Assembly (NCBI GenBank): GCA_026936325.1
Contig: JAPTHN010000003.1
Location: 45,326,511-45,390,510, forward strand
Source of the DNA: Platynereis dumerilii
Lineage: Eukaryota > Annelida > Polychaeta > Phyllodocida > Nereididae
Length of the DNA: 64,000 nucleotides
Direction: 5' to 3'
Program-made: the position numbers and the translations under genes
Shown here: in pieces, positions 12,079 through 22,606 of the stretch
Layout of the letters: each line of letters begins with the position of its first letter
How positions within the stretch are numbered: position 1 is the stretch's first letter
The notes under the pieces: generated by a model
Database searches by the model: none
Seen by the model: only the letters and a program-made list of their open reading frames with translations
Told to the model about the DNA's origin: nothing

Positions 12079-12799
12079 CTGAAAAGCATAAAAAAGGTTA
12101 AGGACGTCTTTATTTAGAACAGCTCCCAAGTCAAATACTGTGGAAAATATTCAACAATATCTCCTACTTTGCATGATACTTATCCAAAAGTAGTAAGAAA
12201 AGTGTTTGATTGAATTCATAAGTAGATGAAGCAGCATTAAATAGTTTGGTTGAATTCAATATTAGAATTTGACCAGTCTTTTTCTAAAATTTGACCTAAT
12301 ATGATATTCAAAGACACGGAACAAACAACCCAGAAATAGAACTGATGCGAAGTGTAAGAACCACCAAGGAAATGAATAATACAGCAGTTCTTAAGCAGCC
12401 TTCGCTCTTGAAACTTTTGGGGTGAAAGTTTCACCCCAGATCAAAAGTTTGATAAGGGCTGTCTACCCCTCATAAATTAACTGACCGACTTGTTTTCAAC
12501 CCTTTACAGGTGTTTATCATAGATATGAAGGGGGTTGAAGGACCATCCTCATGAAAATTATACAGAGAATGGCATGGGGGATGCTTCTACACAATTGCCC
12601 ACATGATCAAACCAATCTTTCATTATGGAAACGACTGGTTCAAATGCGCAATGATTTTGTTTTTTCCAAAAGGCGAAACTGGTAGCCAAGTTTATATCAT
12701 GAAGTACTCTATCTGACCGTACATTTCACTTACTCAAAAAAGGTTCTGAGTTAAATTATCAATCTAGCAACAAGTTTAGAACCAGTGATCTCGAAAGAA

Positions 12800-13725
12800 T
12801 ACCAGATCCATGGAAGCAAAACACTACACCATTGTTGACATTTGCACTGAGTATGCTGAAGAGCATAATATATTGTTTAATGCTGCCAAGAGCCATTTGA
12901 TTCGATTTCGCCAAAAGAAACATTGTAACTTTTGTCTCAATACAAGAACTGAGATCACAGTTTGTGGTAAAACAATCACAAGGGAAGAATCAACAACTCA
13001 TTTGGGATATGAAGTGTATCAGAACCTAAAAGATGACTCAAACGGAGTTTATCAAAGTTTTTACAAACAGTACAATATGTTAAGGACAAGGTTTTCAGGA
13101 GTACATTCCTCTGTCAAAAATAAACTGTTTTTATCATATTGTTCGTCACTGTATGGAATACAGATTTGTGATATTGCCCGAGCCGAAAATATACGGACTG
13201 CATGGAGAAAGTGCTTGAGAGACGTGTGGCGACTCCCATATAGGACCCACTGTTGTTTGCTGCCTGGTTTATCGGGCTCTCTTTGCTCAACACACATGCT
13301 CCTGAAACGATTTGTGAAGTTTGCATGCAATGCACTACAACACAGCACTGATGAGATTAGGTTTCTTTACATGGTGACTGCCCAGACTGAAAATTCCAGC
13401 TTTGCAAAAAATCTCAACTATGTAAATATCCAATGTGCAATAGACACTAACTCATTGATGACCTTGGAAACCTTTGCCAATATCCGTACTGTCATGACAG
13501 CTTGCAACACAGTTTGTCAACCCCTTGACTGCTGCATAAACTCCTGTGCGGTACGAGAGCTTGCCATGATGCGAGATGGACTGTTTCAATCAAACTTAAA
13601 TGCTTCTGAAATTCATGAATTTCTCAATTATTTATGTGTTAACTGATTAATTATTGCCTATATAATATTGTACAATTTTTCCTGTACGAATAAAGATAAT
13701 AATAATAATAATAATAATAATTAGA
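12800..13725 (+). mobile_element. 5'-truncated LINE, 3' end with (AAT)n tail
   Basis: The fragment holds the last part of a reverse-transcriptase ORF (12810-13646), a short 3' UTR, GAATAAAG and an (AATAATAAT) tail at about 13694-13721. The 5' side stops after the catalytic RT motifs. It lies in the intron between LRRCC1 exons j and k, on the opposite strand to the gene. Confidence 0.88.
12810..13646 (+). pseudogene. LINE reverse-transcriptase C-terminal fragment, 278 codons
   Basis: The sequence corresponds to the part of ORF2 just after the YADD active site. EYAEEHNILFNAAKSHLIRF is the post-catalytic strand, then TTHLGYEVY, SSLYGIQICD and the family motif AWRKCLRDVWRLPYRTHCCL. It ends naturally at NYLCVN and a stop. 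No endonuclease or catalytic Asp residues are present, so it cannot act alone. The frame is still open, so the insertion is probably not very old. The clade is not determined, and differs from the NADAR LINE. Confidence 0.85.
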
Positions 13726-13907
13726 CCATTGTACTAAAGGAGCCCATAATCAGTACCAGAATACATTCGTAATTACAAGATGTGAAAGCGGAACGATTTA
13801 AGTGGGACTTTCATTAAATTCAGCAAATTAAGAAGACAGATAAAGCCATTTTAATATAAACAGATTTGCATTAAATTGTTTAATCATGAAACGCAAATTG
13901 AACGCAC

Positions 13908-13982
13908 CTGTTTCAACATCTCAAACTGGATCATCCTCCTCCTGCCTTCATCAAGATGCAGCTCTAAATTGTCCACTCTCTC
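13908..13982 (-). CDS. LRRCC1: LRRCC1 exon j
   Basis: The exon is 75 bp, 25 codons in phase 0: ERVDNLELHLDEGRRRMIQF then EMLKQ. The acceptor is cttcattttag and the donor is gtgcgt. Together with exons i and k it reproduces, without length change, the vertebrate segment ending SIQIELLKHEKV as I recall it. Confidence 0.92.
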
Positions 13983-14417
13983 CTAAAATGAAGACAAACA
14001 TTAATTTTAAAACATACATTTGCAATACGATATTCACAAATATACACATCGGTGTAATGATATTCTATAAATATTCTTCTGTTACTCAAAAAGGTGGGCA
14101 AACAAAATGAAAAACTTCAAAATAACAGATGTATTTTATTACAGTATAACTGTGTACAGGTAAAAACATGACAAATACCAGTATTTTTTTTTTATTGTCC
14201 TGTCTTTTTAATGACTTTGATTGGTGCTACTTTTTGAAGTTTTTCAATATATATCTTTTATCTGTTTCATCCAACCCTTCTATCAGTTGTGATTGGAAGT
14301 TTTTTTTTTGTTTTATTATGATCTACCATTCTCTCATTGCTCTCCTTTTGAGTGGCCCATCTCATCAATAAACCCTCGTGAGAACCCAGAAGTGGACTGA
14401 GAGGGCTGCACTCACCA

Positions 14418-14482
<65 letters not shown>

Positions 14483-14521
14483 GTCTATCTATCTATCTAT
14501 CTATCTATTTATCTATTTATC

Positions 14522-14552
<31 letters not shown>

Positions 14553-14569
14553 CTATCTAATTATCTATC

Positions 14570-14600
<31 letters not shown>

Positions 14601-14603
14601 CTA
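14418..14603. repeat. (ATCT)n microsatellite
   Basis: Nearly pure ATCT repeats following a SINE-like 3' end (AGAGGGCTGCACTCACC). It may have grown from that element's tail. Confidence 0.97.
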
Positions 14604-14899
14604 ACAACAAACAAACATAAAGAAGAGTTCACAAATATGTCAGAGGGTCTTGATTACTTCCTGTATATGTGAGGTTATCAAAGCTTCGCAGAAACTCAAG
14701 AAGACTTGCATAAGTTCACTGTCACGTCTGAGATGGCAAGTCATGACACGACGCATGACATGAAAAGTCTCCAAACTTGGGTCTTTTTTTTCTGAATAAT
14801 TTTTCTGCATAACATCCTTTTTTCCATCAACTTCTGTCAGCCACAAAAAAAGAAAGAAACAGAAGCGAACTATTTGTCTCGGTGTCACATCAGAAGACA

Positions 14900-15550
14900 G
14901 AAACCAGACGCAGAGCAGCGAAAATAATTAGCGCACAGACAGAAACGCGACAAGAAATGCAGGTCGACCGTTAAGCAAAACAACAAGCAAAGGGATCAGA
15001 TGAGTGTGCACAAGATAGTGGGACATTCACCGGAAAATTTCCAGAAGATTCGCAAGATTCCTGCACCAAATCAGCAGCAATTTCTGCGGCTCAGTTTCAT
15101 CTTTGTGAATATCTATCAATAATTTCCCAAAGGTGGTGCAGAAGGTATTTTGAGCTCTAACATTTTCAGAAAACAAACTTGCTGTTTCAAGCCTATGAAT
15201 GACCAAACTTTACAAAACTATCTTCTAATTTTCACAGACAAATTTACTTGAATGGTGATGCGGCAAAGCAACAACTAAAGGACAAAACCGTAATTATCAA
15301 ATTCCAGCTTTTAAAACACACTATATGGCCCAAAGACGGACTACAGAAGGCGGCAAGTTTAATTGCCGCAGAATGCAACCTATTGCAGATGTGTCAGCCT
15401 AATGCAGTGAAATATTCATTTTTTTACATTCTTGAAAGTAAATTTAATTTTCTGAGCTAAATAAACGTCGAGTACGAAAGAAGGGTACAATTCTTTTATT
15501 ACAGGACTATTCCTTGTACATGTAAGTTGACAACAGATTTAACAAATCTA
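14900..15550. other. intron, nothing recognised
   Basis: No ORF with recognisable content, no repeat of note. It is part of the intron between LRRCC1 exons i and j. Confidence 0.5.
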
Positions 15551-15555
15551 GAAAA

Positions 15556-15749
15556 GATGGATGGATGATAGGGGCTTTACGCGCTGCATTTATGCACTGG
15601 GTAGGCTAATTAAGACAGAAGGAGGACATGACAATGAGGCAAAGGATGATTGAAACAGCAGTCCATCATAAGCCGGGCAAGAGCTGGATTCGAACCTGAG
15701 ACCCATCGATTGGCAGCCTAACATGCTACCACTCGACCAACTGTCTCCT
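15556..15749 (-). mobile_element. tRNA-derived SINE (TGGTCGAGTGG type)
   Basis: The minus-strand head is AGTTGGTCGAGTGGTAGCAT, the B box is GGTTCGAATCC (15696-15686) and the tail is GCGTAAAGCCCCTATCATCC. It is the least decayed copy in the window. Confidence 0.9.
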
Positions 15750-16889
15750 TGAATCTTGAAAAGCAATGAAGTCAAATGAAGTAATTTTTCAGGCTGGAAT
15801 AAATCTGATAACTAACATCAACCGACAGTTCAAAAGCAAGGAAAACTGGAGAGGATATATTCGCCACTTGCCGTAAGTCTGACAGAACATTTATTCTTCA
15901 TACAATATGAAAGCGTATTGACGTGCCAGTTAATTTCCATGCTGTATCAAGTCAACTGGTAACCATGTCAACTGGTTGGGGAAAATGAAAAATGGTTACG
16001 AGTTGGTTTGGTTACTAGTTGGCATGGTTACTAGTTGACTAGTATTCTTCCATGCTGATACGACTTTTCCAACAAAAAACTACATTGACCCACAAGCAAC
16101 AGAAAAAGAGAAATGCCTTTTGAAGACATCTGATATAGCCAAATCAATTTGGGGCAGAGAAATATACATCACATTTCGTAGTAAACCAAATTACTGTTGC
16201 TGAAGATGAATGTCTGTATCGAATGACTTGGATATGAGTAAACAAACTATATATGCAGAAAATAAATTCGGGGAAATCCCACAGATTTTTCATACTACTT
16301 CTTGGACAGAATAAGAACTAGGTTAAGCCGTAGATTGGGAGAATGGCAAAGGTGGACAGCGGCATGACCACGGCAATTACTTACGAGCTTTTGTTGTGCG
16401 TAGGTTAGGATTATACTCTAATAAGAAGATAACAGCATGCAAATATACATAAAAAAGTTAAGCCGAGGTCAGACGATGCAAAATACTGTTTTGGAAATAC
16501 TATCCAAACAACAAAGTTTTGTCAGCATTGTACGTATAAGTGAGCAATATTTCAACAATATTTCAACAATATTTGCTTAAAATTGTAGAAGAGAAATTTG
16601 TGGGATAGATAGGATAGGATAGGATAGGATACTTTATTTGCACAACGTAGGCACTTACAATATAATGAAAAATGAACATACATAAATATATATATAACTA
16701 AAGTAAAATGTTGTACAGGAGGGCACCTGAGCAGAAAACTGCTGTAACCCAAAGGGTAGGTGCACCCCCTCCCCCTTTTAGATGTACCCAAGATAAACAA
16801 TGATATGTAAATAAATACAATATATCAGGTAATTGTTCTAATTATATGAATATACAAAAATAGCTATATATGTGTATACACTTTCTAAT

Positions 16890-17170
16890 ACATTATACAA
16901 ACAGAGATAATAGTATAACAGTATGAAATGAAATTACTGTATACCTTACACACTAATGCAAAAGTATCCCGGACTATCCCTCGTCTGGTTCAATGTTGAA
17001 CAGCAGAGTTGGAATAGCCAGGACAACCCAGGCCTTTACTGTATGTAGGTATATGAATATTATACCATTAAATCATTATATACACTATACATTAACGTAA
17101 AAAAGCTCCCTGCACTATCCCTCGTCTGGTTCAAAGTTGAACAGCAGAGTTGGAATAGTTAGGACAATCA
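16890..17170 (-). repeat. duplicated module in LINE 3' UTR
   Basis: Two copies, period about 141 bp, of a segment containing ACTATCCCTCGTCTGGTTCA (plus-strand starts 16974 and 17115). Each is followed by a GTTCAA-NN-TTGAAC inverted repeat and CAGCAGAGTTGGAATAG. It could form a small hairpin in the RNA. Confidence 0.85.
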
Positions 17171-17206
17171 TCTATTACAAATACTTAGTACACATGTGGT
17201 TAAAAA

Positions 17207-20206
17207 CTAATAATTTTCCAGTTTCATGCTCGTAATACATTTAGCAAATGACTTTATGGTTCTCCTATCTTTAATATGTTGGGGTATATGTTGCCATAAA
17301 TGAGGTGCTCTGGCCAAAAAACTTTTGTTGTAGATTTCTAGGCTATGATGGGGTGTTCTAGGATTATTGTTATTTCTAGTGTTATAACGGTGATTGTTGA
17401 ATTCAAAAATATTCACTATTCTTGATGGTAATATGTCATTAATATATCTATAAGATAATTTTTGTAATGCATTTTCAATTAAGTCTTCAAGTTTCAAAAG
17501 TCTGTCTCTTTTATAGTATGGCAGAATTCGAACCCGGCGCTTGATATTTGATATTGCTCTTACTGCATGGTTTTGTTTCACTACTAGCTTCCTTAAATTA
17601 CTTCCAGTTATCATCGGACCCCAGGCAGTTATTCCGTACAGAAGATGACTTTCCACATTGGTCATGTAAATAATCTTTTTAGAAAATGCTGGTAACATGT
17701 TCTTTGTCATGAATAAACTATAAGCACCCATGGTTAATTTTGACAATAGGTATTGACAATGGGTATCCCAATCTAAATGTTGATCTAGATGCACACCAAG
17801 AAATTTAACACTGTTTACTTGCTTCACATTAACCCCTCCCATTTCAATATTACCTTTATAGTTTACAAGTTTCTTCTTTGTTTTGAACAATACCAGATAC
17901 GACTTGTCAATATTCAGGGAAAGAGAATTTTTGGAAAACCATTTATGAAGCCTTTTCAGATCATCATTCATTTTTCTAAATAGAAATTTCAGATTTTTAC
18001 CTGATATGAATATGGTGGTGTCGTCTGCAAACATAATACTACTTGTAAATTTCAGACATTTTGGCATATCATTTGCAAATATGATATAAAGCAAGGGGCC
18101 TAACACAGAACCCTGTGGTGTTCCGAATGAAACAGAGAAGTCATCAGATAACACATCATTTATGGCAACTTTGAGTGTTCTATTTGTTAAATAGCTCTTA
18201 ATCCATTTTAGTGCCACACCTCTTACTCCATATAATTCTAACTTATGGAAAAGTATTTGATGATCAATGCAGTCAAATGCTTTTGTCATGTCCAAAAACA
18301 GTCCTAGTGTGTACATGCCTTTATTGAAACCATCCAAAATATTTCCCGTTAAATCTAAGATTGCATCAGAGGTATTTCTATTTTTTCTAAAGCCATACTG
18401 TCCTTCATATAATACCTTATGTTGATCAAGGAATTTCATCAATCGAACGTGAACCAACTTTTCAAGAATTTTGGAAACAACAGGCAGCAGTGATATGGGC
18501 CTATAATTACAAATCTCAGATTTGGTTTTTGCCTTATATAATGGTTTTACTATGGCTAACTTCATGTCATCAGGGAATTCCCCATTTGACAAAGATTTGT
18601 TGAACATGATTTCTAGTGCTGGTAATATACTTGGATAAATTTCTTTGAGCATGTCGTTTGTCAACCCATCATGACCCTTACTGTTTTTGGACTTCAACCT
18701 AAATATTATTTTAACTATTTCCTGCTGAGTGGTGGGATATAAGAAGCAACTTTCATTTATTCTGGATGGTGCAATGTCGACATCATCTCTATCCCTTTGA
18801 TCATTATTTCTTATCTTTTCCGCTATCTCTTTCCCAACCTCACTGTAATATTTCCCGAAAGCATTACTTATTTTTTGTTTATTTGTTTCCTTAATACCAT
18901 TAACTATTATTTCCTCGCTGATATCCTGTTTGTTATTCAGTTTGCCAGTGATCCTATTCAGTACACTCCATAACTTCTTTGAGTTGTTTCGATTGTTAGC
19001 AATTAATTCATTGTAATAGTTGTACTTGGCTTGCCTTCGTAATTTATTATACAGTTTTCTGTACTCCTTATACTTTTTGAATTCTGCATTATCACGTTGA
19101 AGATGGCAAACTTCTTTGTATAATTTGAAGCATTTAATTGATGACGTTTTCAAACCTGAACTAAACCAAGATTCCCTAATATTTTTGTTTTTTCTACATT
19201 TTACAGTTTTGATTGGAGCATAAAAATCTAAGGCTTTTGTGATTTCACTGTTTAGGGCAGAACTGCAATCATTCACAGACATATTCTCCATGTAACTCCA
19301 GTTTATATTATATAAGGCACCCCTAATGTTACGAAGAGAACTGTCGTCAACTTTTCGAAATGTAAAACCAGCTTTTTTATTAGTATTGAATGAACACTGT
19401 TGAATTTCTACTAGACACATGAAATGATCAGAAATGTCTGTTTTTATGATGAATGACTGAACAGTTGTAAAAGATTCAATATCAACATATATGTTGTCAA
19501 TCAAAGTTGCAGTGCTATGTGTGATACGTGTTGGCTTGGTAATAGTCGGTATTATTTGATTTAATAAGTTAAACTCAAACAGTTTCTTAGTGTTACCATG
19601 AGAATTTATTTTTAAGAAGTCTAAATTTTGATCAGGGCCCACTATAATCTTTTTGTGTTCATCTTTAATTTTGGTTATGATACCAGAATAATTATCCAAG
19701 AAATCATTTTCGTTAGTCCCAGGAACCCTGTAAATTTCTCCAATGACATAGTTAGGCTTGTTTGTTCTAGGCACCTCAATAAAAACCGATTCAAACTTCC
19801 CTTCATCAAAAACATTTAGATCTTCCCTTTCTTGATAACTGACATGAGCACCTACCAAAATTGCTACACCACCTTGTGACTTAATCTTACGGTGTTTTGA
19901 AATAAGGTTATAATTTGGAAAAGAAATTTTTTTGTAATTTTTATCATTTAGAAAGGTTTCACATAATAATAATATATCAGGAAGTGCATTCTTATCTTTC
20001 ATCATACTAAGTAAATCTAAGAGGTCATCAGCTTTGCTGGGAATACTGTGGATGTTGAGGTGCGCTACCTTTATGGAGTTGTGCGACACTGGGAAAACAG
20101 ACTTATCATCACTGACATCAAGGTAGCAACAGTTAGTAAGAAAAGCATCATCTAGATCTACTAGATCGGTTAGGTCTTTGTTGTTAGAATTCATTACTTG
20201 GCTCAA
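17207..20206 (-). CDS. LINE ORF2: AP endonuclease plus reverse transcriptase, 999 aa, intact
   Basis: The ORF starts MSQVMNSNNKDL and has no internal stop. The endonuclease occupies about residues 45-270: KVAHLNIHSI, LLLCETFL, SQGGVAILV, GEIYRVPG, IVGPDQNLDFL (the usual GDFN block is here GPDQN) and SDHFMCLVE. The reverse transcriptase occupies about 530-800: NYRPISLLPVVSKILEKLV, QYGFRKNRNT, FLDMTKAFDCIDH, GTPQGSVLGPLL and the catalytic FADDT. The C-terminal region has ITAWGP and KQNHAVRAI. ORF2 of this kind nicks the target and copies the RNA by target-primed reverse transcription. The length is normal for the family and all RT motifs are present, so the copy is young or selected. Confidence 0.95.
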   Translation of the reverse strand: MSQVMNSNNKDLTDLVDLDDAFLTNCCYLDVSDDKSVFPVSHNSIKVAHLNIHSIPSKADDLLDLLSMMKDKNALPDILLLCETFLNDKNYKKISFPNYNLISKHRKIKSQGGVAILVGAHVSYQEREDLNVFDEGKFESVFIEVPRTNKPNYVIGEIYRVPGTNENDFLDNYSGIITKIKDEHKKIIVGPDQNLDFLKINSHGNTKKLFEFNLLNQIIPTITKPTRITHSTATLIDNIYVDIESFTTVQSFIIKTDISDHFMCLVEIQQCSFNTNKKAGFTFRKVDDSSLRNIRGALYNINWSYMENMSVNDCSSALNSEITKALDFYAPIKTVKCRKNKNIRESWFSSGLKTSSIKCFKLYKEVCHLQRDNAEFKKYKEYRKLYNKLRRQAKYNYYNELIANNRNNSKKLWSVLNRITGKLNNKQDISEEIIVNGIKETNKQKISNAFGKYYSEVGKEIAEKIRNNDQRDRDDVDIAPSRINESCFLYPTTQQEIVKIIFRLKSKNSKGHDGLTNDMLKEIYPSILPALEIMFNKSLSNGEFPDDMKLAIVKPLYKAKTKSEICNYRPISLLPVVSKILEKLVHVRLMKFLDQHKVLYEGQYGFRKNRNTSDAILDLTGNILDGFNKGMYTLGLFLDMTKAFDCIDHQILFHKLELYGVRGVALKWIKSYLTNRTLKVAINDVLSDDFSVSFGTPQGSVLGPLLYIIFANDMPKCLKFTSSIMFADDTTIFISGKNLKFLFRKMNDDLKRLHKWFSKNSLSLNIDKSYLVLFKTKKKLVNYKGNIEMGGVNVKQVNSVKFLGVHLDQHLDWDTHCQYLLSKLTMGAYSLFMTKNMLPAFSKKIIYMTNVESHLLYGITAWGPMITGSNLRKLVVKQNHAVRAISNIKRRVRILPYYKRDRLLKLEDLIENALQKLSYRYINDILPSRIVNIFEFNNHRYNTRNNNNPRTPHHSLEIYNKSFLARAPHLWQHIPQHIKDRRTIKSFAKCITSMKLENY

Positions 20207-20349
20207 TATGATTCAGAATATAAACATTGAAAAAGTAATGTTGAATATACATGAATACCCATGTACATATAGCAATACATGCGAAATACTGTAATGGACA
20301 CAATAAATTGACAATGATGATAAAGTGGAGAACAGGAATTATAAAAATG

Positions 20350-20838
20350 TCAAATTTTAAAATGTTCTCTGATTTCCATTAGAACTTCTCCCAGTAAGTT
20401 CTTCCCAATCCATCTTGGGTCCAGGACTGTGCTGTCAGTAAGTGATTTTCCAATTCCCCAGAACGGATCCCTAGAAGCTTCACCAATAACTTTTTCTCCA
20501 GTATCTTGAAGTGCCGTTAAGGCGTGTCTATTCTGTCCAAACTTGGCAAAGCAGCAATCTCGAGCAACCTTACGAGCATTTTTTTCCCAGTGTGATTTAT
20601 CAAAGTTTTTGACCTCACTTCCCAGTTTCTTAATGTCATAGGGGTTTGTACTCTGCATTATCTTGGAGTGAGTTAGATCATCCTTGAACAGCTGTGCCTT
20701 ACTGGCTTGGATGAACTGCTCGTTGCAAAAGTAAGGTACATTGTCTTTGGTAAAAGGAGCATAGTGGAAATTTGAAAAGGGAGAACCTTGAGTGAAATAG
20801 AAATTTCGCTTTGAATCATTTAATGTTAAGTAACTCAA
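20350..20838 (-). CDS. NADAR-domain (YbiA-like) ORF upstream of LINE ORF2
   Basis: The frame is 162 codons with the full NADAR signature: GSPFSNFHYAPF, FCNEQFIQASKAQLF, NPYDIKKLGSEVKNFD, AKFGQNRHALTAL, TGEKVIGEASRDPFWGIG and GKNLLGEVLMEIREHF. The NADAR/YbiA family are N-glycosidases acting on riboflavin-pathway intermediates or ADP-ribosylated guanine. The conserved Glu (NEQF) and the DPFWGIG motif are kept. It lies 143 bp upstream of ORF2 on the same strand in a different frame, where ORF1 of a LINE would be. Oddity: no in-frame ATG precedes the domain. The frame begins TTG right after TAA, and the next Met is about 60 residues in. A 5'-truncated larger ORF1 or a non-AUG start are possible. 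Confidence 0.85.
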   Translation of the reverse strand: MSYLTLNDSKRNFYFTQGSPFSNFHYAPFTKDNVPYFCNEQFIQASKAQLFKDDLTHSKIMQSTNPYDIKKLGSEVKNFDKSHWEKNARKVARDCCFAKFGQNRHALTALQDTGEKVIGEASRDPFWGIGKSLTDSTVLDPRWIGKNLLGEVLMEIREHFKI

Positions 20839-21450
20839 TTAATCTAGACCAGCCTTCAAAATCTCAGTAAATGCCTCTTGACAAAGCTGTCAGAAGGTTA
20901 AAGAGAAGAAAGTCTTCATTTCTGACAATAATTCGTTGAAATAAGCAAGGTTCGACAAAAAGAAATGTGACAATCTAAACAGAAAAAAAAGTTACCTCAG
21001 CTCTGACACCTCATTAATTCCATCAATGCTTTTGATCAATATGTGTTTGTAAGTCATATCTTATTCCTGACAGCCAATCAAGTTGGATATCTCTATTCTT
21101 TCTAATCAAACATAAATTTTACATCTTACGATGAGCAGTCGATATTGCATTGACATTTATTTTTTTACGATATAAAACCTATATATTTTAAGGTTGTGAG
21201 GAAGTGAGTAGTGTCTCCTTCTATCTATATCTTGTTCTCCTTAGATCTGATCTCTGTCTGTCAATCAATCAATCAATAATTGATAAATCAATCAATCTAT
21301 ACCTATCTACTGTGTAAGCATCTGTTTAGTACCTGTGTATCCATGTACAATTTGTACATGTGTCTGGCTATCAGATTCAGATTCAGTTTTTTTCTCTCTC
21401 TCAAAGCAAAGTAACAATATTTACATCGAGCATATTTTTTCAAATTTCAA

Positions 21451-21657
21451 ACAGGTATCGTAAAACGGTGTAAAGTTGGCAATCTGGGGTAAAGTTGGCA
21501 AGCTATTTTGACCCACTTAAAGGCAGAAATGCCAACTTTTTCTCACTGACAGGTATGGCAACTTTGCCAAAGATACCTGTGTCAGTGAGGAAAGTCAAAA
21601 TTTCTTCCATTAAGTAGGTCAAAATAGCTTGCCAACTTTACCCCGTTCTACAGTATC
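21451..21657. repeat. foldback element abutting the exon i 5' splice site
   Basis: The arms GGGGTAAAGTTGGCAAGCTA and TTTTGACC, and their inverse, surround a spacer that itself holds a smaller inverted pair (GAAATGCCAACTTT, TCACTGACAGGTAT). It ends at the gtaag donor of LRRCC1 exon i. Confidence 0.88.
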
Positions 21658-21661
21658 TTAC

Positions 21662-21733
21662 CTTGTATTCTTTGATCTGTTCTTGCTTAGACTTGGACAA
21701 TTCAGTAATTCTTCCTTTCTGTTCTTTCACCAG
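21662..21733 (-). CDS. LRRCC1: LRRCC1 exon i
   Basis: The exon is 72 bp, 24 codons: LVKEQKGRITELSKSKQEQI then KEYK. The acceptor is gatgtaaatttcag and the donor is gtaag. The peptide aligns with MVKEQKTKLAEVSKLKQET of vertebrate LRRCC1. A foldback repeat (21451-21657) begins only a few bases past the 5' splice site. The following intron is about 7.7 kb and contains the NADAR LINE. Confidence 0.94.
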
Positions 21734-21826
21734 CTGAAATTTACATCAAAACAAATCACAACATGATGTTTAATAAACCAATAAATAGCAAAAATATAAA
21801 AGATGTTGGTGTGCCAGAGTACTCAC

Positions 21827-21940
21827 AGCTGTCAGCTCAGAAATGACAGAAGTGGACTGTTCTTCTTTTCTCTGAGATGCGAATAGCGCTTGCTTGTTCA
21901 TGGAATTGTCGTGGCTCACTTCTTCAAAAGACTTTTGCAA
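21827..21940 (-). CDS. LRRCC1: LRRCC1 exon h
   Basis: The exon is 114 bp, 38 codons in phase 0, from LQKSFEEVSHDNSMNKQALF to EEQSTSVISELTA. The acceptor is cttttttgcag and the donor is gtgagt. It aligns with the vertebrate VKDGFENVATELAKSK to SSLIKDLT region as I recall it. The exon is followed by a 93-bp intron. Confidence 0.93.
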
Positions 21941-22287
21941 CTGCAAAAAAGAGTAAATAGAATGTAAATTTATGCAGAGAATTTGTAGCAGCAACTACAA
22001 TTGGTGCTTCAGCTGGTTTAGATTTTTCGATTTCAAATTCCAATTACTTTCATAAATTTTCAAAAGGTACCATCATATTTGGTAAAGAAAACTGCATCAC
22101 AAGTTCAATCCTACTATGCTTAGTTGCTTATGGAAAGAAACACTAATCTATTGAACGTTTATAATTTAAAAACCAAACCCCTTTTTATCCACTTTGAGAA
22201 TTTACACCAGAAATTGAATACATATTCACAATGTGTCTGTAAAGATATTAGGAAGTCCAACAGAAGTCTATATTTATTAAAACTTAC

Positions 22288-22372
22288 CTGAGAAAACCTG
22301 TTGGCTTCATAGGTCAGGGCCATTCTGAATTCATCCTCCAGCTCTGAATACTGTTTACCAAGACTGTCCACT
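22288..22372 (-). CDS. LRRCC1: LRRCC1 exon g
   Basis: The exon is 85 bp: one base plus 28 codons, VDSLGKQYSELEDEFRMALT then YEANRFSQ. The acceptor is ataatttttcag and the donor is gtaagt. The segment SELEDEFRMALTYEANRF aligns with MDLENEFRIALTVEARRF of the vertebrate protein as I recall it. It is one of the best diagnostic exons of the gene. Confidence 0.95.
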
Positions 22373-22489
22373 CTGAAAAATTATGGGACACAAAATCATA
22401 TTTCAGAGAAAGATGGTAGGGCTGTTCAGGTTCTACATCATGTATTTCAATACGAATGAACAATGCTGTGACAATACTTTCTGACTCAC

Positions 22490-22606
22490 TTGTGCCTCTC
22501 TCCTCTCAGTTGCTCCGCGTGAAATTTCTCCACCTTCTCCACCTCTTTCTGAACCGCTTCTCGGAATTCTGGGCTGTCAATCCTGAATCGGCTGTCGAGG
22601 TCTTTC
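22490..22606 (-). CDS. LRRCC1: LRRCC1 exon f
   Basis: The exon is 117 bp: one base, 38 codons and two bases, from KDLDSRFRIDSPEFREAVQK to FHAEQLRGERH. The PEFREAVQKEV core parallels the vertebrate DFQDALAKEI region. The acceptor is cgtctcgcag and the donor is gtgagt. The trailing AA plus the next exon's A gives Lys. The higher GC and CpG content of this exon contrasts with its AT-rich introns. Confidence 0.93.

Larger units (their letters stand above)
16602..20840 (-). mobile_element. non-LTR retrotransposon (CR1/Jockey-like LINE) with NADAR ORF
   Basis: This minus-strand element runs from an upstream ORF (NADAR domain) through an endonuclease/reverse-transcriptase ORF to a 3' UTR. It ends in AATAAAG and a (TATCC)n tail at about 16602-16631. 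Non-LTR elements of the CR1/Jockey group often end in such short tandem repeats. No clear target duplication was found. The 5' end is probably truncated near 20840, because the NADAR frame opens straight after a stop with no ATG. It lies in the intron between LRRCC1 exons i and j, in the same orientation as the gene. Confidence 0.88.

Noticed and set aside
20990-21030. Extra LRRCC1 exon ending GAGCTGAG|gtaac
   Set aside because: Exons i and j already join in phase and match the vertebrate length without an insertion.
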